64,000 nt of DNA, from NCBI RefSeq assembly GCF_900156155.1, contig NZ_FTMD01000001.1, positions 492,750 through 556,749 of the forward strand, given 5' to 3'. Made by a program: the position numbers and the translations under genes. This DNA comes from Aromatoleum tolulyticum. GTDB lineage: Bacteria; Pseudomonadota; Gammaproteobacteria; Burkholderiales; Rhodocyclaceae. Numbering within the stretch: position 1 is the stretch's first letter; every line of letters begins with the position of its first letter. Shown one piece after another: positions 20,617-28,434 of the stretch. The notes below the pieces were generated by a model that had not been told where the DNA came from, made no database searches, and was given only the letters and a program-made list of their open reading frames with translations.

Positions 20617-21015
20617 CTAACTAAGTTGTTTGCGAAGCAACCAAAGTTTTGCAACCAGCGCCCACATATATATCGCAAGCGCGGCAGACAGGATCGTTAC
20701 GAGACAGTAGGCAGTACGAACCGCGTCGTACTTCTCAAGTGCCGCATAGCCACTCCGCCTGTACGCTAGAAAGGACTCCGTGCCGAGTTTGAAAGCGTCC
20801 GGGGTAAAGATTATTGCAACCGCAAGCGCCATTATGGCGACGGGCAAGGCTTTGGCAAGAAGCACCGAGGTTACTATCTTTCTAGCTGCAACGTTGTCCT
20901 CTTTGTACGGCCTCGGCGCTGTTTCAAGCGCTTTTGCAATCTCTGCATACCAAAGACTAAACAGTATTGCTGCGATAGCCATAAGCAGGCTTGACGCTGA
21001 GAGTAGATCGCTCAT
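20617..21015 (-). CDS. small three-helix membrane protein of unknown function
   Basis: The 132-residue protein has three predicted membrane helices: LLSASSLLMAIAAILFSLW near the start, VLLAKALPVAIMALAVAIIF in the middle and a third near the C-terminus (YCLVTILSAALAIYMWALVA). A short loop KALETAPRPYKEDNVAARK separates the first two. The ATG at 21015 starts five bases after the stop of the 493-residue gene, so the two are probably co-transcribed. Base composition is lower in GC than the flanks. I do not recognise the family. A membrane partner or effector of the upstream protein is a guess from position. Confidence 0.65.
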   Translation of the reverse strand: MSDLLSASSLLMAIAAILFSLWYAEIAKALETAPRPYKEDNVAARKIVTSVLLAKALPVAIMALAVAIIFTPDAFKLGTESFLAYRRSGYAALEKYDAVRTAYCLVTILSAALAIYMWALVAKLWLLRKQLS

Positions 21016-21020
21016 TGCTA

Positions 21021-22502
21021 TCACGGATTCGGATGGACACCGAACTTCGAGCACAGCCGGTTATAGGAAGACGGCGATATTTCGTACGTCGAAACACTGC
21101 CTTTCTTCTTGCCGACGGGCGAGAGGCTCCCATCAATGTCGGCGAGGGATTTATTCAACTCGTCAACTACGTTCTGGCTATTAATCACGACTGTATAGTC
21201 TTGCCCATTGGTCTGCCGACTTGCAGCTGTAAGTGACGCACTGAGAGTGCGCGCAACATAGCTTCTAAGCTGATACTGGTACTTTGAGATTACTGCGCGA
21301 ATGAGTGAGCGGCTCTCTGTCAATGTCGTCTGAAATAGACTGCTAACGGTTCTCTCATCAGGTATGACCCCATTGAATGCGGTTTCAATCAAAAGTAGTA
21401 ATCTATACTCCAGCATATCGTTTCCGCGCTTGAACACCTTCTGCCCACGAAACATAGTCAGGTACTCATTAATTGAGGCGCCTAGACAGGCATTTAGACG
21501 ATTGGGGCAAATCACTTTCGGCGCCATCTGCTTAATGTGTAGCCAATCCGGTGCGTTAACACCGATAAGTTGATGCCTCTGAGCCACCAAGTCCTGCTGC
21601 GCCGCTTCATTCAATGCATCTTCAATATCCATAACTTTTGCATCCGGATATTTTTCAAGTTGCTCCTGAACCCGCTGCGCCTTAGCGGTTGGTTTGACGT
21701 AATAAACGGGAGGAGGTTGTTTTCCGAGAGTACACATTGCGCGCCCCATTGCATGATATGCGTCTGCAAACATTCCCATGAATCCATTTGGATCGGCAAG
21801 GGAAACCAGCCAGAGCCCATGCTTTTGGCTGTATCGAACTCCGCTGTGATTTCCGGCGTGCGTTGACTCCGGGACGATCCCGACTCGAAGACCGCGACCT
21901 CCTTCTAAGAGGGCGTAGTTCGACTTGACAGTCGCTGCAAAATATCGCGGATCGCCTTCAGCAGAAAGAAACAGATCCGTCTTCCAGATCTTCTTAATTC
22001 GCTCATTGAGCATTGGTTCGGAGGCCGCGCCCAACGCGGCCTTGGAGACCCATGGACCGAACTTGAACGGTCTTCCACTCCCTTCGGGCAACAAGAATGA
22101 ATCGTTGCCTGCCTCATCTACCACTGCATCCAAGAAACCAAGGTACTTGGCACGCTCATACCCGAATAAGAGCGAACTTGGAGGAGCGTCTTTTACGAAC
22201 TTTGAGGCTTTACGCAACGCGTGACTGATAGGACCCAGCACCGAAGGCTCGCCTCCCATTAACGCTTCGTGGACTGCCCATTCGAATCCATCGCCCTTCA
22301 TGCCTTTATCCCGCTCCAGTCGCACGACCTTAGCAAGTTGACGCATACGAACCTCCTCAAGCGGGGTATTGAGATCCGTAAGATCTTCATTCGACAGGGA
22401 ATCGAGCAGCGCCCTAAGGACTGACCGGCTCACCGCATACAGTGCGCGTCCATACTCATCAATCGGAGCATTTTGTTCGATAAAAGTTATCTCGGCTGCC
22501 AT
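21021..22502 (-). CDS. uncharacterised 493-aa protein, possibly a PD-(D/E)XK-like nuclease
   Basis: I do not recognise a named family. Three elements are loosely ordered like a restriction-endonuclease fold: an acidic helix GDGFEWAVHEAL (about 71-81), KTDLFLS (D176) and, 15 residues on, AATVKSN (K193). The acidic residue usual two positions before the lysine is a threonine here, so catalysis is uncertain. The region LRVGIVPES after it is also typical of that fold. The C-terminal half is helical and basic. The ATG has AGGAA six bases upstream. A weak TTGACG promoter with a 16-base spacer lies at 22545-22572. Codon use is AT-richer than the neighbours, suggesting acquisition. Confidence 0.6.
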   Translation of the reverse strand: MAAEITFIEQNAPIDEYGRALYAVSRSVLRALLDSLSNEDLTDLNTPLEEVRMRQLAKVVRLERDKGMKGDGFEWAVHEALMGGEPSVLGPISHALRKASKFVKDAPPSSLLFGYERAKYLGFLDAVVDEAGNDSFLLPEGSGRPFKFGPWVSKAALGAASEPMLNERIKKIWKTDLFLSAEGDPRYFAATVKSNYALLEGGRGLRVGIVPESTHAGNHSGVRYSQKHGLWLVSLADPNGFMGMFADAYHAMGRAMCTLGKQPPPVYYVKPTAKAQRVQEQLEKYPDAKVMDIEDALNEAAQQDLVAQRHQLIGVNAPDWLHIKQMAPKVICPNRLNACLGASINEYLTMFRGQKVFKRGNDMLEYRLLLLIETAFNGVIPDERTVSSLFQTTLTESRSLIRAVISKYQYQLRSYVARTLSASLTAASRQTNGQDYTVVINSQNVVDELNKSLADIDGSLSPVGKKKGSVSTYEISPSSYNRLCSKFGVHPNP

Positions 22503-22607
22503 CTATTCTTCCTCGATTAAGGCCCAACGTTCAAGGTCAGAGACGCTGTACAAGTTTATCGCGCAGCGTCAATTGCACGTTTCCACATCTAGTTCATCGA
22601 AATCCCT

Positions 22608-23372
22608 TCAAACATTCCGCATATACCGGCACGTGGGAAAGCTAGAACATCCATAAAACTGCTTCCCCGCATTCGCCCCCGATTTCGCCGTCCTCAACAC
22701 CAGGTCGCTGGAACACTTCGGGCACGTCGTCGTGCTCGAATGTCTGGCCTTGAGCGATTCGACGTGCGCGGTTCTTGTGGCCCAGGTTTTCGGCAGCGCC
22801 CCCGTCTGGATCGCTGCGACGATGGAGCGGACGTCATCGTCGGAAAAGAGCACTTTCCGCTTGCGCTTGATGTAGCTCGTGTAACCGGAAGTCATGACGT
22901 TTTCCGGCATCGCGGTCTTGAATTTGGCATCGCCCCAGAACATCACGACGGAGTGGAAGTGGGTGTCGTCGAGTTCGAGGAAGTCGGCGAGGGCGCGGAT
23001 GTGGCGGTAGTTCTGGCGCAACGGGTTCTGGAAGCGGAACTTTCGGCCGTAAATGTTTTGCGTCCACTGCGCGCTCTTTTCGTCGCCGAAGATCCAGCCC
23101 TTCATGTTCTTCGTCTCGATGACGAAGATGCCGTATTTCGAGACGACGACGTGGTCGATCTGGGTGGTGCCGTTCGCGGTCGGAATGGTGATGTTGTTGA
23201 GGGTGGTGTAGATGCTCTTGTCGAGCAGCAGGTGCTTGGCGAGGGCACCTTGCGCTTCACCAAACCAGCCCTTGACGATGGGCGAGCGCAGGATGCCGGC
23301 GATCACCGCCGCGATGATCAGGAACCAGGCGGCGTTCCAGAGCGGCGCCAGGACCGGGGTCATGTCGATCAC
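22608..23372 (-). CDS. NERD-domain nuclease-related protein with topoisomerase-type zinc finger
   Basis: The 254-residue protein has an N-terminal membrane helix (LWNAAWFLIIAAVIAGIL). A NERD domain follows (about residues 35-150) with the nuclease-like motifs TTQIDHVVVSKYGIFVIETKNMKGWIFG, where the acidic residue and the ExK-like ETK lie. A C-terminal C4 zinc ribbon is present (CPKCSSDLVLRTAKSGANAGKQFYGCSSFPTC, about 218-249). NERD proteins are predicted DNA-processing nucleases and are common in defence and mobile islands. Start taken as GTG because the MIDMTPVL-type beginning fits relatives I recall; an ATG lies nine bases in. Confidence 0.8.
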   Translation of the reverse strand: MIDMTPVLAPLWNAAWFLIIAAVIAGILRSPIVKGWFGEAQGALAKHLLLDKSIYTTLNNITIPTANGTTQIDHVVVSKYGIFVIETKNMKGWIFGDEKSAQWTQNIYGRKFRFQNPLRQNYRHIRALADFLELDDTHFHSVVMFWGDAKFKTAMPENVMTSGYTSYIKRKRKVLFSDDDVRSIVAAIQTGALPKTWATRTAHVESLKARHSSTTTCPKCSSDLVLRTAKSGANAGKQFYGCSSFPTCRYMRNV

Positions 23373-23387
23373 GTTGCGGACGCCGGA

Positions 23388-23522
23388 TCAATGGCGACGG
23401 CTGACCAGGATCAGGCGATCCTTGGCGGGCTTGATCAGTTCTTCGAGGAAGTAGTTGGTGACGCGGGTGTTGAGGAACTTGGCCATGTCGCGAATCCGTT
23501 CTCCGTTGTCATCCGTCGCCAT
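23388..23522 (-). pseudogene. truncated PLD-family gene, N-terminal remnant
   Basis: A 44-codon frame contains MAKFLNTRVTNYFLEELIK and then AKDRLILVS. This closely matches the beginning of a family of phospholipase-D-like nucleases (usual text ...TNYFLEELIKNAKDRLILISPF). It stops at TGA after SRRH, before any HKD motif. The rest of the gene is missing and the NERD gene begins 15 bases later. A deletion or replacement event at this junction is the likely cause. Confidence 0.65.
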
Positions 23523-23774
23523 TCGATCGGATAGGGCACGGGGTCAACGGGCAGCTCGGACGATGACTACGTGTTCATGTCGATGGCGTTTGAGCGTGCA
23601 TTTTACATTCGCACACATATGACGAAGGAGGAAAAGTGCACTTGGGCGGGACAGCGTCGGAACGGAGCCCCCACGCCAAGCCCCCTCCGAGCCCCCCGCC
23701 CCCGAGCGCCTGCCGCTTGACTGTATCGCATTAGAGATACAGACTGCACGTATACAGATAAGGAGGATTCAGCC

Positions 23775-24053
23775 ATGGCCCACTCCACGATGCTGCACGT
23801 CCGGGTCGACGATGAACTCAAGGCGCAAGCCAGCGAGGCGTTGGAAGCCATGGGGCTGTCTGTGTCGGATGCGGTGCGTATCCTGCTCAAGCGCGTTGTC
23901 AACGATCAGGCGTTCCCGCTGGAACTCAAGGTTCCGAATGCACAGACTCGTGCGGCGATGGAAGAAGCCCGCGCGATGATGAAGGCCCGCGCTGCGCGCT
24001 TTGAGTCTGCTGACGCCCTGATCGATGACCTCCAAAAGACCCGCCAGCAGTAA
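23775..24053 (+). CDS. dinJ: RelB/DinJ-family antitoxin
   Basis: The 92-residue protein begins with a ribbon-helix-helix DNA-binding segment (HSTMLHVRVDDELKAQASEALEAMGLSVSDAVRILLKRVV, about residues 3-43). A toxin-binding tail rich in Ala, Arg and Glu follows. AAGGAGGA upstream of the ATG is a strong ribosome site. The gene overlaps the toxin gene by 29 bases, which fixes the stoichiometry as usual for these modules. DinJ-type antitoxins neutralise YafQ and repress their own promoter. Confidence 0.88.
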   Translation: MAHSTMLHVRVDDELKAQASEALEAMGLSVSDAVRILLKRVVNDQAFPLELKVPNAQTRAAMEEARAMMKARAARFESADALIDDLQKTRQQ

Positions 24054-24345
24054 GCGGGCCACGCCGCCCAGGGCGTGCGACTACACCAAGACCTTCCGCA
24101 AAGACTGGGACCGCCTTTCCCGCTCGGGCCGTTATGACCTCAAGCGTCTGAAAGAGGCGATGCTGCTTCTCGTCGCCAGCGATGCGCCTCTTGGCCCCGA
24201 GTCGCTTGATCACCCACTAAAGGGCGACTGGGCTGATCACCGGGAATGTCACATAGGAGGCGACTTTCTGCTGATTTACCGCCTGGATGGGGATGTCATC
24301 ATCTTTGTGCGAGCGGGCACGCATTCGGAACTGTTCGAGGAATGA
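24025..24345 (+). CDS. yafQ: YafQ-family mRNA interferase toxin
   Basis: The 106-residue RelE-superfamily toxin cleaves mRNA on the ribosome. The core starts at CDYTKTFRKDWDRL after a basic leader. The catalytic pattern of YafQ is present: SLDHPLKGDWADHRECHIGGDFLLIYRLDGDVIIFVRAGTHSELF contains the histidines, the aspartate and the late phenylalanine used for catalysis. Intact length and motifs suggest an active toxin, in contrast to the wrecked module at 20.4 kb. A start further in (near 24073) would give the more usual 92-95 residues. Confidence 0.85.
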   Translation: MTSKRPASSKRATPPRACDYTKTFRKDWDRLSRSGRYDLKRLKEAMLLLVASDAPLGPESLDHPLKGDWADHRECHIGGDFLLIYRLDGDVIIFVRAGTHSELFEE

Positions 24346-24445
24346 CGACGGCCGCAAATACAGTAGGACAAATTCCCGCTTCTGGTCGCTATGGTTAGCC
24401 GGTCATCGGTCCATGTTTGCCGCTTGCGCCCCGCACTGCGCAGCT

Positions 24446-25129
24446 TCAGGTGGGTTCGCGCACCAGCGCCTCGGCGCTCCGCGGGACTTTCGCCATTGCG
24501 GTCTTGCCCTTGGCGGTGAGGAAGGGTTCGACGAGGAGCAGCAGGCCTTCCTCGACGTATTCGGCGAGGCTGAAGCGGTCGACGAAGGCCCAGTGCTTGA
24601 GCGCCCAGGCGTGGGCGAAATTGACGATCTGGTAGCACAGTAGATATTCGTTCACCGGCCGCATGAAGCCGCCGGAGGTGCACGCGCGGATCGACTTCTC
24701 GATCATGCGGTTGGTGCGCGTCTCGCCGTCCTTGATCAGCACGCGCCGGTCGGCGCGCAGGGACTTGGTCGAGCGGTAGGCGAGCACCGTCGCGTCGCGC
24801 TGGGCGTCGACGACCGCGCAGTAGGCCCACACCGCGTGACACAGGCGCTCGACGGGATGCGTCAGACCTTCGATCTGGCGCGGGATTTCCTGTTCATAGG
24901 TGTCGAGCACGTTCTTCAGCGTCAGGAACAGGATGTCGTCCTTGTCGCCGAAGTACTGGTAGATCAGGCCGGTGCTGACCTTGGCTTCGCGGGCGATCTG
25001 CAGAATCGTCGTCGTGTAGTAGCCCTGCTCGGAGAAGAGCTTGGTGGCCGCGCTGATGATCTGGTGACGGCGCTCCTCGACCAGCTTGGGGTCCGTCACG
25101 ACGCTTTTGACGCTTTCTGCTGAACTCAT
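24446..25129 (-). CDS. TetR-family repressor of the aromatic catabolic block (candidate)
   Basis: The 227-residue regulator has an N-terminal helix-turn-helix (about residues 15-65: RRHQIISAATKLFSEQGYYTTTILQIAREAKVSTGLIYQYF). A large helical ligand domain follows, resembling FadR/KstR/MbdR-like regulators of acyl-CoA pathways. It is the first gene after the toxin pair and lies at the 3' end of a long same-strand catabolic block. The ATG at 25129 has GAGGGA six bases upstream; an ATG two codons earlier is possible. Palindromes spread through the block are its most plausible operators. An aryl- or acyl-CoA inducer is inferred. Confidence 0.85.
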   Translation of the reverse strand: MSSAESVKSVVTDPKLVEERRHQIISAATKLFSEQGYYTTTILQIAREAKVSTGLIYQYFGDKDDILFLTLKNVLDTYEQEIPRQIEGLTHPVERLCHAVWAYCAVVDAQRDATVLAYRSTKSLRADRRVLIKDGETRTNRMIEKSIRACTSGGFMRPVNEYLLCYQIVNFAHAWALKHWAFVDRFSLAEYVEEGLLLLVEPFLTAKGKTAMAKVPRSAEALVREPT

Positions 25130-25234
25130 GTCCATTCCCTCGGGTGAACCATTGCCACAACTGTCCGGCATCGGGCCGTACGCCGTATTGTGCCACCGGT
25201 GCAGCCGGGTTTCCGCGTCGCCGTCACCCCGGCC

Positions 25235-25990
25235 TTACTGACGGTTCAGGAAGCCTTGCACGCGCGCCTGCGTTTCGCCGTCCGCCAGCAGCGCCGCGCT
25301 GCCCGCGAGTTCGACTGCGTAGCCGTCTTCATTGCCTTCCACCGCGACCGTGATGCAGCGCTTGCACTCGGACAGGGCCAGCGCCGGAAGGGCGGCGATG
25401 CGCGCGACGATGGCGCGCGTGAAGTCCTCCAGCTCGGCGGCCGGAGCCACCCAGTGCGCGCAGCCGAGCTTCACGGCCTCCGCGCCGCCGACGACCTCGG
25501 CGCCGAGGATCAGGCGCCGCGCGACGGCCTCGCCGCAGATGCGCGTCATGCGCTGCGTGCCGCCCGCGGCCGGGAGCAGGCCCAGGCGCGCCTCGGGCAG
25601 GCCGACCTTGGCGGTGTCGGCGACGACGCGCAGGTCGCACGCGAGCGCGAGCTCGAAGCCGCCGCCCATCGCTGCGCCGCCGATCTCGGCGATCGTGACC
25701 TGCGGCAGGCGTTCGAGGCGGGCGTAGAGCTGCTGCATGCGCCGCGTGATGTCTATCATCTTCACGCGCCCGGCTTCGGTGCCGAACAGCGAGCCGATCA
25801 CGTCGAGGTCGGCGCCGGCGCAGAACACGCGCTCGGCGCTGCGGATCCACAGCACATTGACGCGCGGCGTGTGCTCGAGTTCGGCGAGGATGCGGTCGAA
25901 TGTGTCGATCCAGTCCTCGTTGATGGCATTGACCGGCGAGCGGCAGAGCGTGACGGTTGCGACGGAATCATCGATTCTCAGCGAAATCAT
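25235..25990 (-). CDS. enoyl-CoA hydratase/isomerase (canonical crotonase)
   Basis: The 251-residue crotonase keeps both catalytic glutamates of enoyl-CoA hydratase: one in GGGFELALACD and one in KVGLPEARLGLLPAAGGTQ. The first oxyanion-hole region is RVFCAGADLDVIG. It should add water across a 2,3-double bond of a CoA thioester. It lies between the TetR gene and a second, atypical crotonase, so the pair probably serve consecutive steps after ring reduction. The exact substrate cannot be read from sequence. Confidence 0.88.
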   Translation of the reverse strand: MISLRIDDSVATVTLCRSPVNAINEDWIDTFDRILAELEHTPRVNVLWIRSAERVFCAGADLDVIGSLFGTEAGRVKMIDITRRMQQLYARLERLPQVTIAEIGGAAMGGGFELALACDLRVVADTAKVGLPEARLGLLPAAGGTQRMTRICGEAVARRLILGAEVVGGAEAVKLGCAHWVAPAAELEDFTRAIVARIAALPALALSECKRCITVAVEGNEDGYAVELAGSAALLADGETQARVQGFLNRQ

Positions 25991-26029
25991 TGCGGTGTCC
26001 TCTGGAGCCTGTGCCCCGTCAAGCAGGGA

Positions 26030-26089
26030 CCGTTCAGGCTGAATCTGTCGAAGCCCTGGCAGCGCCCTTCGACAGGCTCAGGCGAACGG
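26030..26089. repeat. dispersed repeat family A, copy 2
   Basis: A 60-base imperfect inverted repeat (CCGTTCAGGCTGAATCTG ... CAGGCTCAGGCGAACGG) lies in the 298-base gap between the two crotonase genes. The rest of that gap (26090-26288) shows no gene or clear signal. Confidence 0.75.
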
Positions 26090-26288
26090 TTGTGTGTTCG
26101 ATTCGCGCCTTGAAAAAAACGGGGCGTCGCCGGCCTCTGCGCACATCGGAGGAGATATCGTTGGCAGGAACGCACCGGCCGTTGACGCGACGCCCCTGGG
26201 AAAACGGCCGGCGCTTGGCTGCACCACGCGCGACCGTACGACAGGACGCAACCGGGCGGCGGGGACGGCCGCCTGGTGCGCCGGAACG

Positions 26289-27107
26289 TCAATTGCCTTC
26301 GAACTTCGGCACCTGCTTGTTCACGAAGGCGTTGTAGGCGCGCGTGAAGTCCTGCGTCTGCATGCAGATGGCCTGGGCTTCGGCCTCGGTCTCGAGCGCC
26401 TGCTCGATGGTCTGGTTCCATTCCTGGTGCAGGCACTTCTTCGTCATCGAATGCGCAAAGGCCGGGCCGTTGGCGAGCGACAGCGCCATCTCCTGCGCCT
26501 TCGCCAGCACCTTCTCGGCCGGCACGACGTCGTTGAAGTAGCCCCAGGCGCGGCCCTCCTCGGCGCTCATCGAGCGGCCGGTGTAGAGCAGCTCGGAGGC
26601 GCGGCCCTGGCCGATGATGCGCGGCAGGATGCTGCATGCGCCCATGTCGCAGCCGGCAAGGCCCACGCGCACGAACAGGAAGGCGGTCTTCGCTTCCGGC
26701 GTCGCGTAGCGCAGGTCGGAGGCCATCGAGATGATCGCGCCGGCGCCGGCGCACACGCCGTCGACCGCCGAGATGATGGGTTGCGGGCAGTTGCGCATTT
26801 CCTTGACCAGGTTGCCGGTCATGCGCGTGAAGGCCAGCAGGCCGGTCATGTCCATCTTGGTCAGCGGGCCGATGATGTCATGCACGTCGCCGCCCGAGCA
26901 GAAGTTGCCGCCGGCGCCGGTCATCACGACCGCGCGCACGTCCTCGGCGTACTGCAGCTTGATGAAGGTGTCGCGCAGTTCGGCGTAGCTCTCGAAGGTG
27001 AGCGGATTCTTGCGCTCGGGGCGGTTGAGCGTGATGGTCGCGACACGGTCGGCGACTTCGAGCTTGAAGTGTTCCGGACGCCATTCGGCGGCTTTGAGCT
27101 TGCACAT
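26289..27107 (-). CDS. crotonase-superfamily enzyme lacking both hydratase glutamates
   Basis: The 272-residue protein has the crotonase fold: [14 protein letters not shown], oxyanion hole NFCSGGDV, and [19 protein letters not shown]. The two glutamates required for hydration are replaced, the first by isoleucine in GAGAIISMA and the second by arginine in FVRVGLAG. An aspartate appears in [11 protein letters not shown] instead. This points to another crotonase chemistry, such as thioester or C-C hydrolysis or isomerisation, rather than simple hydration. AAGGAG precedes the ATG. A candidate operator lies upstream at 27234-27251. Confidence 0.8.
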   Translation of the reverse strand: MCKLKAAEWRPEHFKLEVADRVATITLNRPERKNPLTFESYAELRDTFIKLQYAEDVRAVVMTGAGGNFCSGGDVHDIIGPLTKMDMTGLLAFTRMTGNLVKEMRNCPQPIISAVDGVCAGAGAIISMASDLRYATPEAKTAFLFVRVGLAGCDMGACSILPRIIGQGRASELLYTGRSMSAEEGRAWGYFNDVVPAEKVLAKAQEMALSLANGPAFAHSMTKKCLHQEWNQTIEQALETEAEAQAICMQTQDFTRAYNAFVNKQVPKFEGN

Positions 27108-27153
27108 GTGATTCTCCTTGAGACAAATCGGGTAGGTGTGTGGAGCCTGCTTT

Positions 27154-27175
27154 CCTCCCCTTGAAGGGGAGGGAG
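27154..27175. repeat. dispersed repeat family C, half copy
   Basis: The palindrome CCTCCCCTTGAAGGGGAGG lies upstream of the crotonase start. It matches the right arm of the larger element at 49198-49318. Confidence 0.65.
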
Positions 27176-27233
27176 TTACCGTGCAGCAATCAACCTGACA
27201 TCACCTCGTGAAACCGACAGGAAGACACTCCTG

Positions 27234-27251
27234 CGACTGAACATTCACTCA
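27234..27251. promoter_or_regulatory. candidate TetR operator (short form)
   Basis: The core TGAACATTCA followed by CTCA (27238-27251) matches the short form of the palindrome seen at 33148-33165 (TGAACGTTCACTCA). It lies between the SDR stop and the atypical crotonase, about 130 bases upstream of that start. Confidence 0.5.
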
Positions 27252-27995
27252 TCCTGCGAGCGTGAGACCGCCGCTGACGCTGATGACCTGGCCGGTGACG
27301 AAACTCGCGCGGTCGCTGGCGAAGAACAGCACGGCGTCGGCGAGTTCGGACGGCTTGGCGAGGCGGCGCATCGGCGTGGCCTTGATGAAGGCCTCGCGGT
27401 GCTTCTCGGGCACCGCCTGCAGCAGCGGCGTGTCGGTCGGGCCGGGGCACACGCAGTTGACGTTGATGTTGTAGCGCGCGACTTCGCGGGCGAGCGACTT
27501 GGTGAAGGCGATCGCGCCGCCCTTGGCGCCCGAATACACGGTTTCGCCGAGGCTGCCGACGCGGCCGGCGTCGCTCGACACCGTGACGATCTTGCCCGAG
27601 CCGCGCTCGATCATCTGCTGCAGGAAGGCGTGCGACACCGCCACCGGCCCGAGCAGGTTGAGGTCGATGACCTTGCGCCAGAAGTCCGGCGTGTTTTCCA
27701 TGAAGGGCTGGATCTTGCCCCAGCCGGCGACGTTGGCGACGATGTCGACCTGGGGATGGCGGCGATAGGTTTCGTCACGGAAGGCGTGAATGGAGTCGAT
27801 GTCGGTCACGTCGAGCCGGACGAAGTCGACGTCGAGGTGTTGCTCCGCGAGCTGGCCGGCGGCAGCCGCGCCCTTGTCCGCGTCGATGTCGCCGATCACG
27901 ACCTTCGCGCCCGCCCGGGCCAGTGTCTCGGCCGTCGCATACCCGATCCCCGATGCGCCGCCGGTGACGACGGCCGTTTTGCCTTGCAGGTTCAT
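27249..27995 (-). CDS. short-chain dehydrogenase/reductase (3-hydroxyacyl-CoA dehydrogenase-like)
   Basis: The 248-residue SDR has the NAD(P) motif TGGASGIGYA, NVAGWG, the catalytic SSDAGRVGSLGETVYSGAKGG (Ser, Tyr-x-x-x-Lys) and the CPGPTDTPLL segment. The aspartate after strand 2 (GDIDAD) favours NAD. Within this block it most likely oxidises a 3-hydroxyacyl-CoA produced by the canonical crotonase. AGGAGAC precedes the ATG, and a candidate operator lies 114-135 bases upstream of the start. Confidence 0.85.
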   Translation of the reverse strand: MNLQGKTAVVTGGASGIGYATAETLARAGAKVVIGDIDADKGAAAAGQLAEQHLDVDFVRLDVTDIDSIHAFRDETYRRHPQVDIVANVAGWGKIQPFMENTPDFWRKVIDLNLLGPVAVSHAFLQQMIERGSGKIVTVSSDAGRVGSLGETVYSGAKGGAIAFTKSLAREVARYNINVNCVCPGPTDTPLLQAVPEKHREAFIKATPMRRLAKPSELADAVLFFASDRASFVTGQVISVSGGLTLAG

Positions 27996-28108
27996 TTGTC
28001 TGTCTCCTGATTCACCCGTCTTGCGTTTCCGGGGCGCCCGGCTATCGCCGCGAACGTCGCCCCGCTACCTGTTTGCTGCAGTGTCGTGTTTTCTGCGACA
28101 CCGGCAGT

Positions 28109-28130
28109 TGAATGAATGATTGTTCAGTCA
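28109..28130. promoter_or_regulatory. candidate TetR operator (long form) at the SDR promoter
   Basis: TGAATGAA-TGATTG-TTCAGTCA fits the consensus TGAnTGAA-N6-TTCAnTC(A) with only one inner change. On the minus strand a TTGACT -35 element lies at 28139-28144, so the palindrome covers the likely -10 region of the SDR gene (start at 27995). Confidence 0.6.
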
Positions 28131-28239
28131 CTGAATTTAGTCAACCCCTTTACGCGAAAATCGGAAGAACCGCATTCGCACAGTGGCCGCTTGTGCTAAC
28201 GCGTTGTCACGGACATCCCGATGCCCGACGCATGAATGC

Positions 28240-28263
28240 AAACGGCCGGAGATCCGGCCGTTT
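28240..28263. terminator. bidirectional-type hairpin terminator
   Basis: AAACGGCCGG / CCGGCCGTTT (28240-28249 and 28254-28263) with an AGAT loop forms a perfect 10-bp stem with A- and T-rich flanks. On the minus strand it would end the ligase transcript. Confidence 0.7.
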
Positions 28264-28285
28264 GAAATGAATGCTCAATCATTTG

Positions 28286-28385
28286 CGTAGGGCAAGAGGA
28301 GCCGAAGGGGGATCCCGCCATGCGGCGATTGGGCGGCCTTCGGCGTTGGGATTGGCGGGATACGCTGCGCTCCTCCCGCCCTACG
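28286..28385. repeat. dispersed repeat family B, copy 2 with inverted partner
   Basis: The 33-base unit at 28353-28385 (TGGCGGGATACGC ... GCCCTACG) is mirrored by GCGTAGGGC ... GGATCCCGCCA at 28286-28321, giving a roughly 100-base palindromic element. With the operator and terminator it accounts for most of the 439-base gap 27996-28434. Confidence 0.7.
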
Positions 28386-28434
28386 TCCGTGCGTGCAACG
28401 CCCGTGGCACGGGCCGACAGGCGGCCGGGCGCCC

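Noticed and set aside
20617..24345. Calling the island a prophage or integrative element
   Set aside because: No integrase, attachment-site duplication, tRNA target or phage structural gene is present. It is better described as a plastic region.
28268..28281. TGAATGCTCAATCA as another TetR operator
   Set aside because: The right half is ATCA instead of TTCA, the outer TGA/TCA are missing, and it lies downstream of a terminator rather than ahead of a gene start on the relevant strand.
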